Source of the DNA: Clostridiaceae bacterium
Lineage (GTDB): Bacteria > Bacillota_I > Bacilli_A > Erysipelotrichales > Coprobacillaceae
Direction of reading: 5' to 3'
Assembly: GCA_902363625.1 (NCBI GenBank)
Contig: CABJAS010000008.1
Span: 124,001-188,000, forward strand
DNA length: 64,000 nucleotides
Numbering within the stretch: the stretch's first letter is position 1; each line of letters begins with the position of its first letter. The notes under the pieces are model-generated. The model saw only the letters and a program-made list of their open reading frames with translations. It did not search any database and had not been told where the DNA came from. Position numbers and translations under genes: made by a program. Below, one piece after another: positions 17,795 through 28,881 of the stretch.

Positions 17795-18721
17795 TTAGTA
17801 TTTCCATTTTGACAATAAATCTTCTCTGACTTCAACTGTATTAGTCGACATATCCCCATAAGGAATATTTGTTGGATAGTTTTCAATAGAAGATGTTTGA
17901 TTTTTCAAAACAGGTTCCGGCATAAATAATTCCGCTTCTTCTCGTATCAATGTTTTAACAAAAAATTCAAAAACTTCTTTAACCCCTTCTTTATCCTGGT
18001 GTCCTTCCATAATCGCTGTATCATTAGTTGTCCACGGAGCACCTTCTGTAAAATACTTAATAGTCAAATTAGCACCTTTATTAATTTGTTCTACTGCTTG
18101 AAAAGTCATTCCTAAACCAATCGCTACCTCTTTTTGAATCAAGGCATTAACAGGTCCAGATCCAGAAGAAGTAAATTGCAAGATATTCTTTGATAATTGA
18201 TCAAAGTAATTTAATGCCTGTTCTTCTCCCATTACATTAACTAGATTTTTCAAAAAAACATATCCAGTTCCTGATGCTTTAGGATTTGGCATATCCAGCC
18301 CTTTTTCACTTAAAACTTCTTCATTTATTATTATAGCTCCACTATAGCGAATATGTGGCATATACTTCTTACTCTCTGGTATAAATTCGTCTAATACTTC
18401 ACTATATAAAGAATCATCCAGTGTACAAAAGTTTTCTTCCAATTGTTGAGAATACGTGTGCTCTAACTCTACAATAATATCTGCCTCAATTGATTTGCCA
18501 CCACTTTTTATTTTAGCTGCTGCATTACCTGTAGAAATATATTGTACAGAAATATCATATTCAGGAAATTGTTCATTTAATCTCTGTTGATAAAAATCAT
18601 TAGTTGCTTCTATCGCCATTGAATAAATTATTATCTTTGGTTTTCCCTTATTATTACTCGCACATCCAACTATACTAAATGCGATAATTAAACTTAATAT
18701 TACCTTTACTCTTCTTTTCAT
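17795..18721 (-). CDS. substrate-binding lipoprotein of ABC importer
   Basis: This 308-residue type 2 periplasmic-binding-fold protein starts with a lipoprotein signal (hydrophobic run ending IVGC, lipobox cysteine at about residue 20). NPKASGTGYVFL is the anion-binding segment seen in iron- and AEP-binding proteins of this fold. A GGGKS-like IKSGGKSIEAD loop lies in the first lobe. It is the first gene of the operon, behind a good promoter, and defines the importer's specificity, which cannot be read directly. Confidence 0.82.
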   Translation of the reverse strand: MKRRVKVILSLIIAFSIVGCASNNKGKPKIIIYSMAIEATNDFYQQRLNEQFPEYDISVQYISTGNAAAKIKSGGKSIEADIIVELEHTYSQQLEENFCTLDDSLYSEVLDEFIPESKKYMPHIRYSGAIIINEEVLSEKGLDMPNPKASGTGYVFLKNLVNVMGEEQALNYFDQLSKNILQFTSSGSGPVNALIQKEVAIGLGMTFQAVEQINKGANLTIKYFTEGAPWTTNDTAIMEGHQDKEGVKEVFEFFVKTLIREEAELFMPEPVLKNQTSSIENYPTNIPYGDMSTNTVEVREDLLSKWKY

Positions 18722-18748
18722 AAGCTCCTCCTGTTCATTTTCTTATAT

Positions 18749-18776
18749 ATCATACATTATTTTATAACAAAATCAA
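18749..18776 (-). promoter_or_regulatory. promoter of importer operon
   Basis: On the minus strand TTGATT (18771-18776), 16 bp, TATGAT (18749-18754), about 28 bp upstream of the binding-protein start. Confidence 0.65.
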
Positions 18777-18860
18777 TATATTTTCACATACTTAAATTCA
18801 TTTGTGACATTTAACCCCATATTTCACACCATATTCAAATAAGAATTTTTGCTATTAATA

Positions 18861-18890
18861 AAAAAACCGGCATATTTCAAAATGCCAGTT
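18861..18890 (-). terminator. terminator of the pyr operon
   Basis: Minus-strand stem AACTGGCAT / ATGCCGGTT followed by a T run, 10 bp beyond the pyrE stop. Confidence 0.88.
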
Positions 18891-18899
18891 CTTGTTTTA

Positions 18900-19532
18900 T
18901 TATTTTTCCATCCAGCTTTCGTCTTTTGGATCCACTTTCCATGCTTTTAATTTTTCCATATCTTCTTCCTTGATATAGTGATGTTCAACCGCTACCGGAA
19001 TCAATGTATCATAATCCGTTAATGTCACAAACTTGCAATCTGCATTTTTAAAGTTTTCAATCGCTGCCGGTAATCCATAAGTAAAGATCGCTACTAATCC
19101 GATGACTTCACATCCTGCTGCTCGCAATGCTTCCACACACTCGATTGAACTTCCGCCAGTAGATAAAAGATCTTCAACTACAACGACTTTCATTCCCGGT
19201 TTTACAACCCCTTCAATTTGGTTGTTTCTTCCGTGTTTCTTTGCTCCACCACGGACATATCCCATAGGCAGACCTAAAATTTCTGCTGTTAAGGCAGCAT
19301 GGGCAATCCCCGCAGTTGCCGTTCCCATTAAACATTCCGCTTCAGGATAATGTTCTTTTACTAATTTTGCCAAGCCTTCTTCAATATCTTTTCTTACCTT
19401 TGGATAAGACAAGGTTAGACGGTTGTCGCAGTAAATAGGAGATTTAATTCCCGATGCCCATGTAAATGGATCATTGGGCTGTAAAAATACAGCTTTGATG
19501 TCTAATAGATCTTTTGCAATTAATTTTTTCAT
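18900..19532 (-). CDS. pyrE: orotate phosphoribosyltransferase
   Basis: This 210-residue enzyme adds orotate to PRPP to form OMP. The PRPP-binding motif [14 protein letters not shown] (about residues 115-128) and the family N-terminus ([16 protein letters not shown]) are clear. Its start overlaps the stop of the metallo-beta-lactamase-fold gene by 4 bp, so translation is coupled. It is the last gene of the pyr operon and is followed by a terminator. Confidence 0.96.
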   Translation of the reverse strand: MKKLIAKDLLDIKAVFLQPNDPFTWASGIKSPIYCDNRLTLSYPKVRKDIEEGLAKLVKEHYPEAECLMGTATAGIAHAALTAEILGLPMGYVRGGAKKHGRNNQIEGVVKPGMKVVVVEDLLSTGGSSIECVEALRAAGCEVIGLVAIFTYGLPAAIENFKNADCKFVTLTDYDTLIPVAVEHHYIKEEDMEKLKAWKVDPKDESWMEK

Positions 19533-20389
19533 AGTATTCCTTTTCCTCTCTTTAACCCTTCAATAAAAGCATGAATATATTTGATGTCTTCTTTTTTTAT
19601 ACTTCCTAATTCATTTTCAATAGCTTCAAAATCATCATAATGCTGAGAAACCGTTGCTCCCAACAATTTCAAATATTCACAATATTCAATAAATTCGTTG
19701 CGATTGAGTACCTTGCTATCTGTTGAGAAAACAAAATATTCAGCGTCATACGCCAACAGCATATCAATCACATGAAACAACTGCCGTGAGTAACAAGGCG
19801 TTGTATAATGCATGCCAAAATTCATACAGTCCCCCACGATTAGCACCTTATCTTCTTTCAAATAAACCACTGTAGAGTCGGGACTGTGATCCGATTCAAT
19901 ATGTTCCAGCAAGCAAGACAAATTTCCTAAATCCAATTCCAACTGGTGTCGATACATGATACAGGGAACCTGAATATGCAGCTCACTGCGATCCGGCATC
20001 TCCCGTTTTATCTCTTTTACTTCACTAGGAAGCAGCTTTTCTTCCTTAGTATAGCGTTCCAGCATTTCATCAGACCAATTCCAAGCTGCCATTTTCTCCA
20101 ATGTATCTTTTGCCTGCTTATGAGCAATGTAAGGAAAATGACAAGCTTGTAATCCAAAGACATGATTCCAATGACAATCACTTACAACACCTAATTTAGA
20201 AAGTGCATTCAACGTCTCATTTTGCTCGATTTCTGTGAGCATCGTTTCCATATGTTCAATAGATGTTCCGCCATCAATCATTAAAAGCTGATCATCTCCG
20301 GCAATACATACTAATAATGGTTTTTTACGATCCATCGGATCACTCAGACAATAAACATGTTGTGTTAATGGCTTTAATTTTAGTGCCAT
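19529..20389 (-). CDS. metallo-beta-lactamase-fold protein in pyr operon
   Basis: This 286-residue protein has the MBL alpha-beta-beta-alpha pattern: MIDGGTS near residue 38, a metal-loop equivalent [10 protein letters not shown] at 70-79, SDHSPDST at 166-173 and VGDCMN at 185-190. The normal HxHxDH loop is altered: the first His is Asp and the Asp is Asn. The final metal His is not evident. It may bind one metal or have a changed activity. It lies 2 bp after pyrF and overlaps pyrE, so it is tightly built into the pyrimidine operon. No pyrimidine-pathway role is known to me. Confidence 0.8.
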   Translation of the reverse strand: MALKLKPLTQHVYCLSDPMDRKKPLLVCIAGDDQLLMIDGGTSIEHMETMLTEIEQNETLNALSKLGVVSDCHWNHVFGLQACHFPYIAHKQAKDTLEKMAAWNWSDEMLERYTKEEKLLPSEVKEIKREMPDRSELHIQVPCIMYRHQLELDLGNLSCLLEHIESDHSPDSTVVYLKEDKVLIVGDCMNFGMHYTTPCYSRQLFHVIDMLLAYDAEYFVFSTDSKVLNRNEFIEYCEYLKLLGATVSQHYDDFEAIENELGSIKKEDIKYIHAFIEGLKRGKGIL

Positions 20390-20391
20390 GA

Positions 20392-22763
<2,372 letters not shown>

Positions 22764-22773
22764 TTTCTTCCTC

Positions 22774-24045
22774 CTAAAATTCTGTTAGTTTTCCTTCGAT
22801 CATATTATATTTTATTTTACCATAACATGGATATCCGATAAATGGGGTATTGCTTGCTTTTGATACAATATCTTCTTTTTTAATAACAAATTTCTCTTCT
22901 AAGTCAAAGACACACAAATCTGCCTTGCTTCCAACTTCGAATTCAATAGGCATCTTCAGCACTTTTGCCGGAGCGGCGCTCATTGCTTCCAGTACTGTTT
23001 CCAATGTTGTTTCTCCTGTTTTAACTACATAGGTATAAACCAGTGGGAAACAATGCTGAAGCCCAATAATGCCAAATGGGGCTTTAGAAATAGGTCTTTC
23101 TTTTTCTTCTTCACTATGAGGAGCATGGTCTGTCGCAATGACAGATAATGTCCCATCATTCAATCCTTTTATTAAAGCTTCACGATCTTCTTTAGAACGA
23201 AGCGGCGGATTCATCTTGTAATTTGGATCACAGTTTTTAATGTTCTCATCGGTTAATACCAAATGATGAGGACTGACTTCACCGCTGACAGGCAGTCCCT
23301 CTGCCTTGGCTTTTCTTAATAAATCGACAGTTTGATGTGTAGACACATGACAGACATGATATCGGTTATGAACTGTTCTGACAATATCCAAGTCACGTGC
23401 TACCTGCTTAAATTCACTCTCATTATTAATGCCTATTAGTTCATGATCTTTCGCATAATTGCCTTCATGGATGCAGCCACCCGGCTTTAATTCGCTTTCA
23501 TCTTCACAGTGTGCCACAATAATAGAATCCAATGCTTTTGCTTTTGTCATCGCTACTTTCATCATTGCATCACTTTGCACGCCTTTACCGTCATCTGAGA
23601 ACCCTGCCACAATCTGATGACGCAGATTATCTTCCATGTTCACCAATTCCTTGCCAGCTAGTCCCTTTGTGATTGCCGAATACGTATAGGTATGTACACA
23701 AGCATCTTTAGCGACAATCTTTTCAAATCGTTCAATCGTCTCTTCATTATCCATGCAAGGCAGGGTATTTGCCATCGCTACAATATGACTGTATCCCCCG
23801 TACAATGCACTTTTTGATCCGGTTTCTACGGTTTCTTTATATTCGAATCCCGGTTCTCTTAAATGAACATGAATATCAATAAAGGAATGAGTCAGCAGCT
23901 TTCCTTTCAAATCGATGACCTGAGCATCCTTTTCATCGATCCTTTCTTCAATCGCTTTAATCGTATCTCCCTCAACTAAAACATCTAGCGAGGATAGTTT
24001 TTGATGATAATACACCAGCCCGTTTTTAAATAATATCTTATTCAT
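22774..24045 (-). CDS. pyrC: dihydroorotase
   Basis: This 423-residue amidohydrolase closes carbamoyl-aspartate to dihydroorotate. The zinc motif DIHVHLREPG, HCEDES, the HVST segment and ATDHAPHS identify a class I dihydroorotase. It overlaps pyrB by 8 bp. Confidence 0.95.
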   Translation of the reverse strand: MNKILFKNGLVYYHQKLSSLDVLVEGDTIKAIEERIDEKDAQVIDLKGKLLTHSFIDIHVHLREPGFEYKETVETGSKSALYGGYSHIVAMANTLPCMDNEETIERFEKIVAKDACVHTYTYSAITKGLAGKELVNMEDNLRHQIVAGFSDDGKGVQSDAMMKVAMTKAKALDSIIVAHCEDESELKPGGCIHEGNYAKDHELIGINNESEFKQVARDLDIVRTVHNRYHVCHVSTHQTVDLLRKAKAEGLPVSGEVSPHHLVLTDENIKNCDPNYKMNPPLRSKEDREALIKGLNDGTLSVIATDHAPHSEEEKERPISKAPFGIIGLQHCFPLVYTYVVKTGETTLETVLEAMSAAPAKVLKMPIEFEVGSKADLCVFDLEEKFVIKKEDIVSKASNTPFIGYPCYGKIKYNMIEGKLTEF

Positions 24046-24913
24046 CTTTCAGCACCTGATTGATCAATGCCATTCTCACATAGACCCCGTTTTCCATTTG
24101 TTTAAATATTCTTGCCTTTTCACACTCGACGATATCATCTGCGATTTCAACATTACGATTGAATGGAGCTGGATGCATGATGATCGCATTTTCTTTCATG
24201 GTATCGACTCTTTGGCGATTTAAACCGTATTGCTGATGGTATTCTTCTTTGCTTAGACTCATATTTGATGTATGACGTTCATGCTGTACCCTTAGCAGCA
24301 TCACGACATCGACCTGCGGAATAATTTCATCAAAGTTCACATAATTCATGCCATCTTCTTTATATTCAAGAGGTCCTGATGTATAAACACTCATCCCTAA
24401 TCGTTCCATGATCTTAAAATTGGTATGAGCGACACGACTGTGCTGAACATCGCCTACAATGACTACTTTTAAGCCTTCAAAGCTACCGAATTCTTGACGA
24501 ATGGTCAGAAGGTCCAATAATGATTGGCTTGGATGCTGACCGGTTCCATCACCACCGCTTAAAATCGGAATATTGATTTTCCCAATCAGCTGCTTGTAAT
24601 AATCATTTTCCGGATGACGAATCACGACCGCATCACTTCCGATAGACTCGAAGAATCGAACCGTATCATAGAGAGATTCTCCTTTGAGAACACTTGAATT
24701 CTGGATATCCAGGTTCTGTGTTTTACAGTTTAAATTCAGTGCTGCTTTTTCAAAACTGTAATGTGTTCTGGTTGAAGGTTCAAAAAAAAGATAAGCGATA
24801 CACTTACTCCCATGATAGTCTACTTTCTTACCTTTAGCAAAGGCATCTGCCTCATCTAATATTTCATAAATTTCTTCATTGGTTAAATACTCTAAATTTA
24901 CAATATTTTTCAT
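24038..24913 (-). CDS. pyrB: aspartate carbamoyltransferase
   Basis: This 291-residue catalytic subunit forms carbamoyl-aspartate. FFEPSTRTHYSFE (carbamoyl-phosphate site), SGGDGTGQHPSQSLLD and the MHPAPFNR segment are diagnostic. The ATG at 24913 is chosen because AGGAGAG precedes it; a longer frame from 24943 would begin inside the leader terminator. No regulatory pyrI is present. It is first in the pyr operon. Confidence 0.95.
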   Translation of the reverse strand: MKNIVNLEYLTNEEIYEILDEADAFAKGKKVDYHGSKCIAYLFFEPSTRTHYSFEKAALNLNCKTQNLDIQNSSVLKGESLYDTVRFFESIGSDAVVIRHPENDYYKQLIGKINIPILSGGDGTGQHPSQSLLDLLTIRQEFGSFEGLKVVIVGDVQHSRVAHTNFKIMERLGMSVYTSGPLEYKEDGMNYVNFDEIIPQVDVVMLLRVQHERHTSNMSLSKEEYHQQYGLNRQRVDTMKENAIIMHPAPFNRNVEIADDIVECEKARIFKQMENGVYVRMALINQVLKDE

Positions 24914-24940
24914 CGTCTCTCTCCTTTGTCTCATTTTATA

Positions 24941-25024
24941 CAAAAAAAATACCTTCAGCAGGTATCAAACAGATCGATTGTTCTATTTTATTATACCCAC
25001 TTCTTTAACGGGGTTTCTTTACCC
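24941..25024 (-). promoter_or_regulatory. pyr leader with attenuator-like hairpins
   Basis: Within the leader the minus strand carries GGGT (25021-25024), ACCCC (25010-25014), GGGTAT (24993-24998), ATACCT (24960-24965) and AGGTAT (24949-24954) followed by eight T. Segments 4 and 5 form a terminator. Segment 3 can pair with segment 4 as an antiterminator, and segment 2 can pair with either 1 or 3. This ladder is the layout of a transcription attenuator. No PyrR-binding consensus was recognised. Confidence 0.7.
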
Positions 25025-25029
25025 AATTA

Positions 25030-25058
25030 ATTTTATCAAAAATTACTTGCTTTTTCAA
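25030..25058 (-). promoter_or_regulatory. promoter of the pyr operon
   Basis: On the minus strand TTGAAA (25053-25058), 17 bp, TAAAAT (25030-25035). The predicted start lies at the GGGTAAAG that opens the leader. Confidence 0.75.
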
Positions 25059-25085
25059 CATAATCTATGATTTATTTCATGGAAT

Positions 25086-25112
25086 AAAAAAACAACCGTT
25101 ATTTCGGTTGCT
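25086..25112 (-). terminator. terminator after coaD
   Basis: Minus-strand stem GCAACCG / CGGTTGT with a short loop and a run of T overlaps the end of coaD. Confidence 0.88.
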
Positions 25113-25600
25113 TAACGTTTATATTTCTCCTTCAAGGCAACATTAACACAAGGAGGAACCAACTCACTGACATCATGCTGTAAAGAGGCAATTTCTTTTA
25201 CTGATGATGATGAAATAAAAGACTGCTGTGACTTGGTCATTAAAAATACCATCTCAATGGATTCATCCAAAAACTGATTCGTAAAAGCCATCTGCAATTC
25301 ATATTCAAAATCGGTTGTCGCTCTTAATCCTCTGACTAAAACCGTCGCGCCTACATTTTTAGCGTATTCCACAGCTAATAAATCACTGTAATCGACAATC
25401 ACGTTATCCAAAGCTTTTGTTGCTCCACGTAAAAAGGACAGCCTTTCTTCTAATGTAAACAGTTTATTTTTAGCGCTGTTTTCAAAAATGGTCACGTAAA
25501 GCTGATCATAAAGGCGGCTCGCTCTTTCAATAATATCAATATGTCCGTTTGTCACCGGATCAAATGTCCCGGCATAAACCCCAATTGTATGTTTTCTCAT
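25112..25600 (-). CDS. coaD: phosphopantetheine adenylyltransferase
   Basis: This 162-residue enzyme makes dephospho-CoA from 4'-phosphopantetheine and ATP. The GTFDPVTNGHIDII nucleotidyltransferase motif and the ISSSSVKEIA segment are conserved and the length is standard. It follows rsmD by 3 bp, as in Bacillus (ylbH-ylbI order), and ends in a terminator. Confidence 0.96.
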   Translation of the reverse strand: MRKHTIGVYAGTFDPVTNGHIDIIERASRLYDQLYVTIFENSAKNKLFTLEERLSFLRGATKALDNVIVDYSDLLAVEYAKNVGATVLVRGLRATTDFEYELQMAFTNQFLDESIEMVFLMTKSQQSFISSSSVKEIASLQHDVSELVPPCVNVALKEKYKR

Positions 25601-25603
25601 CGT

Positions 25604-26158
25604 CTATTCCTCAAATTGGTAGATATGTAAAGCAGTGATCCCATAACTCACTTGCTTGATTCTTCTTAAAGAAAGATAGGTTCCCTCAAATTCTTCTTCC
25701 TTCAAGTCTTCACACACTACGATGCATCCTTCATTTAGTAATTTTAATTCCTGTAATTTTATTAATAACGGCTGAATGATCTTTTTCCCATATGGCGGAT
25801 CAAGCAGCACCAAATCAAAACTGATGGCTTCCTTACTTAATTTATCGACTGCCTTGCGATAATCACTTTTTAAGACATGTGTTTCCTCACTCATCTTTAA
25901 AGCTTCAATATTCTTTTTAATAATCGTGAACGCACGATAATTATTATCGACACTGTAAAGACATTCCATTCCTCGCGACAAGGCCTCTATTCCCAGTCCG
26001 CCCGATCCGGCAAATAGATCTAAACAGTTTCCGCCGTTAAAATACGGACCGATAATATTGTATAAATTCTCTTTATTTTTATCCGTTGTAGGCCGTGTTG
26101 AAGAAGACTGGATCGTCTGCAAACTACGGCTTTTGTATTTTCCGGCAATTACCCGCAT
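25604..26158 (-). CDS. rsmD: 16S rRNA (guanine966-N2)-methyltransferase
   Basis: This 184-residue SAM-dependent methyltransferase has the SAM-binding LDLFAGSGGLGIEAL motif and the catalytic DPPYGKK (NPPY-type) motif. RsmD methylates G966 of 16S rRNA in the small subunit. It overlaps the ylbF-like gene by 10 bp and precedes coaD, the standard pairing. Confidence 0.94.
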   Translation of the reverse strand: MRVIAGKYKSRSLQTIQSSSTRPTTDKNKENLYNIIGPYFNGGNCLDLFAGSGGLGIEALSRGMECLYSVDNNYRAFTIIKKNIEALKMSEETHVLKSDYRKAVDKLSKEAISFDLVLLDPPYGKKIIQPLLIKLQELKLLNEGCIVVCEDLKEEEFEGTYLSLRRIKQVSYGITALHIYQFEE

Positions 26159-26511
26159 GATTTCACCTGCTTCATCTGATAGGGAGAAGTGGATAAGTCT
26201 TCCGATAAATCTTGAAAGATTATACCTGTCAAATCTGACAAGAAATCGTTAAGCTGATGATAGGCAGCATAATAGTCCTGAATGATTTTAGATTCATTCA
26301 TTGCTTTCTGCACCGTTTTCAGCTTCTCTTTCGTAGATGAGATATCGACATGCTGCGCATATTGCTTCATCTGCTGATATTCATCGAGTACCCGACGGTA
26401 TTCTATAAGCAGTAATTCTTCCTGCGGTAATTTTTTTTCACATTCTTTAAAATTAGAATAAGTTGGATCGCTGCATATTGCTTCGATCAATTCGTCCAGC
26501 ATTTCTTCCAT
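26149..26511 (-). CDS. ylbF: YlbF/YmcA family regulator
   Basis: This 120-residue, mostly helical protein matches the YlbF/YmcA family by composition, size and place beside ylbE, ylbD and rsmD. In Bacillus, YlbF forms a complex with YmcA and YaaT that acts with RNase Y in mRNA maturation and affects Spo0A activation. No catalytic motif is expected. The identification rests partly on gene order. Confidence 0.75.
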   Translation of the reverse strand: MEEMLDELIEAICSDPTYSNFKECEKKLPQEELLLIEYRRVLDEYQQMKQYAQHVDISSTKEKLKTVQKAMNESKIIQDYYAAYHQLNDFLSDLTGIIFQDLSEDLSTSPYQMKQVKSCG

Positions 26512-26519
26512 ACATTCTC

Positions 26520-26729
26520 CTACATCATCATTTCAACCATTTGTAAAAGCAAACTCATTTTATCGATTTTATCAGTAAAAGTCAGTTTGTTTTCAATTTT
26601 ATATTCTTCTATAAATTCTTTCATCATCTCCGGATGACGATAAAGCAGCTTATACCATTTAGGATGTGTACGAATATACGCCATATAAGCATTATTTTGC
26701 ATTAATTCATAAAATAACGCATGTCTCAT
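26520..26729 (-). CDS. ylbE: YlbE-like protein
   Basis: This 69-residue protein contains YIRTHPKWYKLLYRHP, the typical run of YlbE-family proteins, followed by a helical tail. Function is unknown. It overlaps the ylbD-like gene by 4 bp and sits in the same order as in Bacillus. Confidence 0.75.
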   Translation of the reverse strand: MRHALFYELMQNNAYMAYIRTHPKWYKLLYRHPEMMKEFIEEYKIENKLTFTDKIDKMSLLLQMVEMMM

Positions 26730-27055
26730 AAACGACGATCCTTATAGAAAGAGTCTTCATCCGATCCCTTATCGTTCATTTTTACAACGATATTCAGTAT
26801 TTTCTGTACCCCATCCAAACTTCTGCTTACTGCATCCAAATCAATATTCTTTAAGATAAACATTAACTTCGACAAGTCTAATGACTGATCTTTTTCTTTT
26901 GTTTCATTGACATAACGTTCAAATACTTTATCTTTTTCACCATAAATTGTATAAATTTCATAAAGCTGCTGCCAGGTATAATGCCCGTCCAGCACTTCGT
27001 TCCTGATTCCTGGTATTGTTCTTACGAACTGTTTAAATTCATCAAGATTCGCCAT
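26726..27055 (-). CDS. ylbD: YlbD-like putative spore coat protein
   Basis: This 109-residue protein has the YlbD-family N-terminus (LDEFKQFVRTIPGIRNEV followed by a W-x-x-LYE-IY pattern). YlbD of Bacillus is annotated as a spore-coat-associated protein. Similarity and position before ylbE support the call, though the C-terminal half is divergent. Confidence 0.7.
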   Translation of the reverse strand: MANLDEFKQFVRTIPGIRNEVLDGHYTWQQLYEIYTIYGEKDKVFERYVNETKEKDQSLDLSKLMFILKNIDLDAVSRSLDGVQKILNIVVKMNDKGSDEDSFYKDRRL

Positions 27056-27088
27056 ATTCTATCACCTAATCTAATATATTCAAGAAGA

Positions 27089-28297
27089 TTAAGATTGTGA
27101 CTTCATTTCGGCAATTTTATTTTCTTTTGATATTAAAGCTTGTGCTACCCCGATAGCAACAAAGGCAGCCATTGTGCTGGATCCCCCGGAAGAAACAAAC
27201 AGCAGCGGAACTCCCGTCATTGGGATCAGACCAGAAACCCCGCCAAGATTGATAAACAGGTGCAAGAAAAAATAAGAGGCTATTCCGGTTAAAACAATCG
27301 TTGTTTTAGGATCACTGGCATGCTTTGCATATTTTAATAAACGATAAATAATAATCATATAAGGAATCAAGATCAGCGCTAAACCAATCAACCCTAATTC
27401 TTCTAATATAATACTTGAAATAAAGTCGTTGTGTGCTTCAGGAATATACCCGAATTTCTGTGTTGAATTTCCCAAGCCAACTCCAAAGATTCCGCCATTG
27501 GTAATGGCAATCAAGGCATTGGCTACCTGCTGAGATGCATTTGTAACATCCGACAAGGGATTCAGCCAGGTTTGAAAACGCGTCGCCATATATCCTTTAA
27601 TAATAAAGTTATACCAAAGCGGCAGCGTTACAATAACGACCACTACACCGATCATCATTAAATTCTGCACCTTTGTATAGATTCGTTCCTTTGCCACAAA
27701 GAAACTGGCAAGACAAATCGCCAAAGTAATAACTGCTGTTCCGGTATCGTTCTGTATTAAAGCGATGACCGCAATAGCGACCAATACAACAAACAGCGGC
27801 TTATAAATGCAGTGGATACGTCGCATTTTTAAAGCATTCTCATAACTTTGCAAGCTGCGATAAGTCGTAGGATGCTTCAAACGATACTTTTTCGGCATAT
27901 CCACTAACAGATACGCTAAAATCATGACCAGAACAATCTTTGAAAATTCCGATGGCTGTAAGGTCAGTCCAAAAGGCAGTCCACGAATCCACGCCTGTGT
28001 CCCCTTTTCTGCTGTCCAAAGCAAGCAGGATAAAAGCAGACCGATCATGATCACATAGAAAATCATCCAAGTACGACGATTAATAATCGCACTGTTGTAT
28101 AAACGGGATATGACAATCATCAAAAACAACCCGACTAAACAAAAAACCAGCTGTTTAATGATATTGGTTATTGCCCAGGTACTTCCGTTCGTCGTTGCAG
28201 CCCCGATCGAAGCCGATCCGACCATCACAATCCCCAAAATAGAAAGTACGGTAATCGCTAAAAAGATTAAACGATCCTGCGATTTATAGCGCTTCAT
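27089..28297 (-). CDS. ftsW: FtsW/RodA/SpoVE-type peptidoglycan glycosyltransferase
   Basis: This 402-residue SEDS protein has about ten membrane helices. Key segments are GTQAWIRGLPFGLTLQPSEFSK, the conserved Asp-containing NDTGTAVITL region, the EAHNDFI loop and the SSGGSST C-terminal motif. These enzymes polymerise lipid II with a partner penicillin-binding protein. The position next to ylbDEF, as in Bacillus, favours FtsW over RodA. It overlaps the UPF0223 gene by 4 bp. Confidence 0.88.
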   Translation of the reverse strand: MKRYKSQDRLIFLAITVLSILGIVMVGSASIGAATTNGSTWAITNIIKQLVFCLVGLFLMIVISRLYNSAIINRRTWMIFYVIMIGLLLSCLLWTAEKGTQAWIRGLPFGLTLQPSEFSKIVLVMILAYLLVDMPKKYRLKHPTTYRSLQSYENALKMRRIHCIYKPLFVVLVAIAVIALIQNDTGTAVITLAICLASFFVAKERIYTKVQNLMMIGVVVVIVTLPLWYNFIIKGYMATRFQTWLNPLSDVTNASQQVANALIAITNGGIFGVGLGNSTQKFGYIPEAHNDFISSIILEELGLIGLALILIPYMIIIYRLLKYAKHASDPKTTIVLTGIASYFFLHLFINLGGVSGLIPMTGVPLLFVSSGGSSTMAAFVAIGVAQALISKENKIAEMKSQS

Positions 28298-28560
28298 AGC
28301 TTCATCCTTATAAAATCATTTTCTTTTGCCTGCTTCATCGTTTCATAAATAGAATAGCTTGAAGCTTCTTTAAACTGCTGATCCAGTTGTTTTTCCAGTG
28401 CTTTAGAATCCACCACTTTCTTAAATTCACGATACCCATCCATAAGCTCATCGCGTGCAATGCCTTCTTCATAAGCTTTTTCAATACAGTTATAAAAAGA
28501 GATGACCGTCACAATTTCCTCCATTGACCAGTCATTCTCAAAAGGATATTCATAGTCCAT
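28294..28560 (-). CDS. UPF0223 (YktA-like) protein
   Basis: This 88-residue acidic helical protein matches the UPF0223 family: DYEYPFENDWSMEEIVTV, AYEEGIARDELMDGYREFK and EASSYSIYETMKQAKE. Function is unknown. The ATG at 28560 is preferred; it follows GGGTGA at correct spacing, while the frame can extend three codons to a GTG. It is translationally coupled to ftsW. Confidence 0.85.
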   Translation of the reverse strand: MDYEYPFENDWSMEEIVTVISFYNCIEKAYEEGIARDELMDGYREFKKVVDSKALEKQLDQQFKEASSYSIYETMKQAKENDFIRMKL

Positions 28561-28674
28561 TTTAATCACCCGTTTTTATTTTACTACAAAATATAAATTG
28601 AATAAAGTAATTTGGGCTAATATCCAAACATTTTATTTGATTGCGAATATGATATGATGAAAGGAGGGAACAAT

Positions 28675-28881
28675 ATGAACTGTGGATATAATTACACTGG
28701 TTGTGGATGCCAAAGCTACTGCAATCCTTGCTCATTCTACCCTGTATCTTATGGATGTGGTGGCGGATGTGGAGGATTCGGCGGTGGATGCGGCGGATTC
28801 GGCGGAGGTAGTAGCTGGTTTGCAATCGTCCTTGTTGTTTTCTTATTATTAATCATCTGTGGTTGTACTAAAATCTGCTAA
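28675..28881 (+). CDS. Cys/Gly-rich tiny membrane protein, YjcZ-like
   Basis: This 68-residue protein has 11 cysteines. Its N-terminal two thirds are rich in Gly, Cys, Tyr and Ser, with two GCGGFGG-type repeats. A C-terminal hydrophobic helix (SSWFAIVLVVFLLLIICG) resembles the tiny TM segment of the YjcZ sporulation proteins. The start is set by a strong AAGGAGG site. A perfect terminator overlaps the stop. Upstream ACA and ATATGATA elements are vaguely like a sigma-K promoter. It is probably a spore or mother-cell surface peptide, which is inference. Confidence 0.75.
   Translation: MNCGYNYTGCGCQSYCNPCSFYPVSYGCGGGCGGFGGGCGGFGGGSSWFAIVLVVFLLLIICGCTKIC

Noticed and set aside
24961..25024. Search for a PyrR-binding loop in the pyr leader
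   Set aside because: No segment resembling the PyrR anti-antiterminator consensus was seen, so PyrR control is not claimed.
28562..28825. 87-residue minus-strand open frame opposite the Cys/Gly-rich gene
   Set aside because: The plus-strand gene has a strong ribosome site and terminator; the antisense frame has neither.
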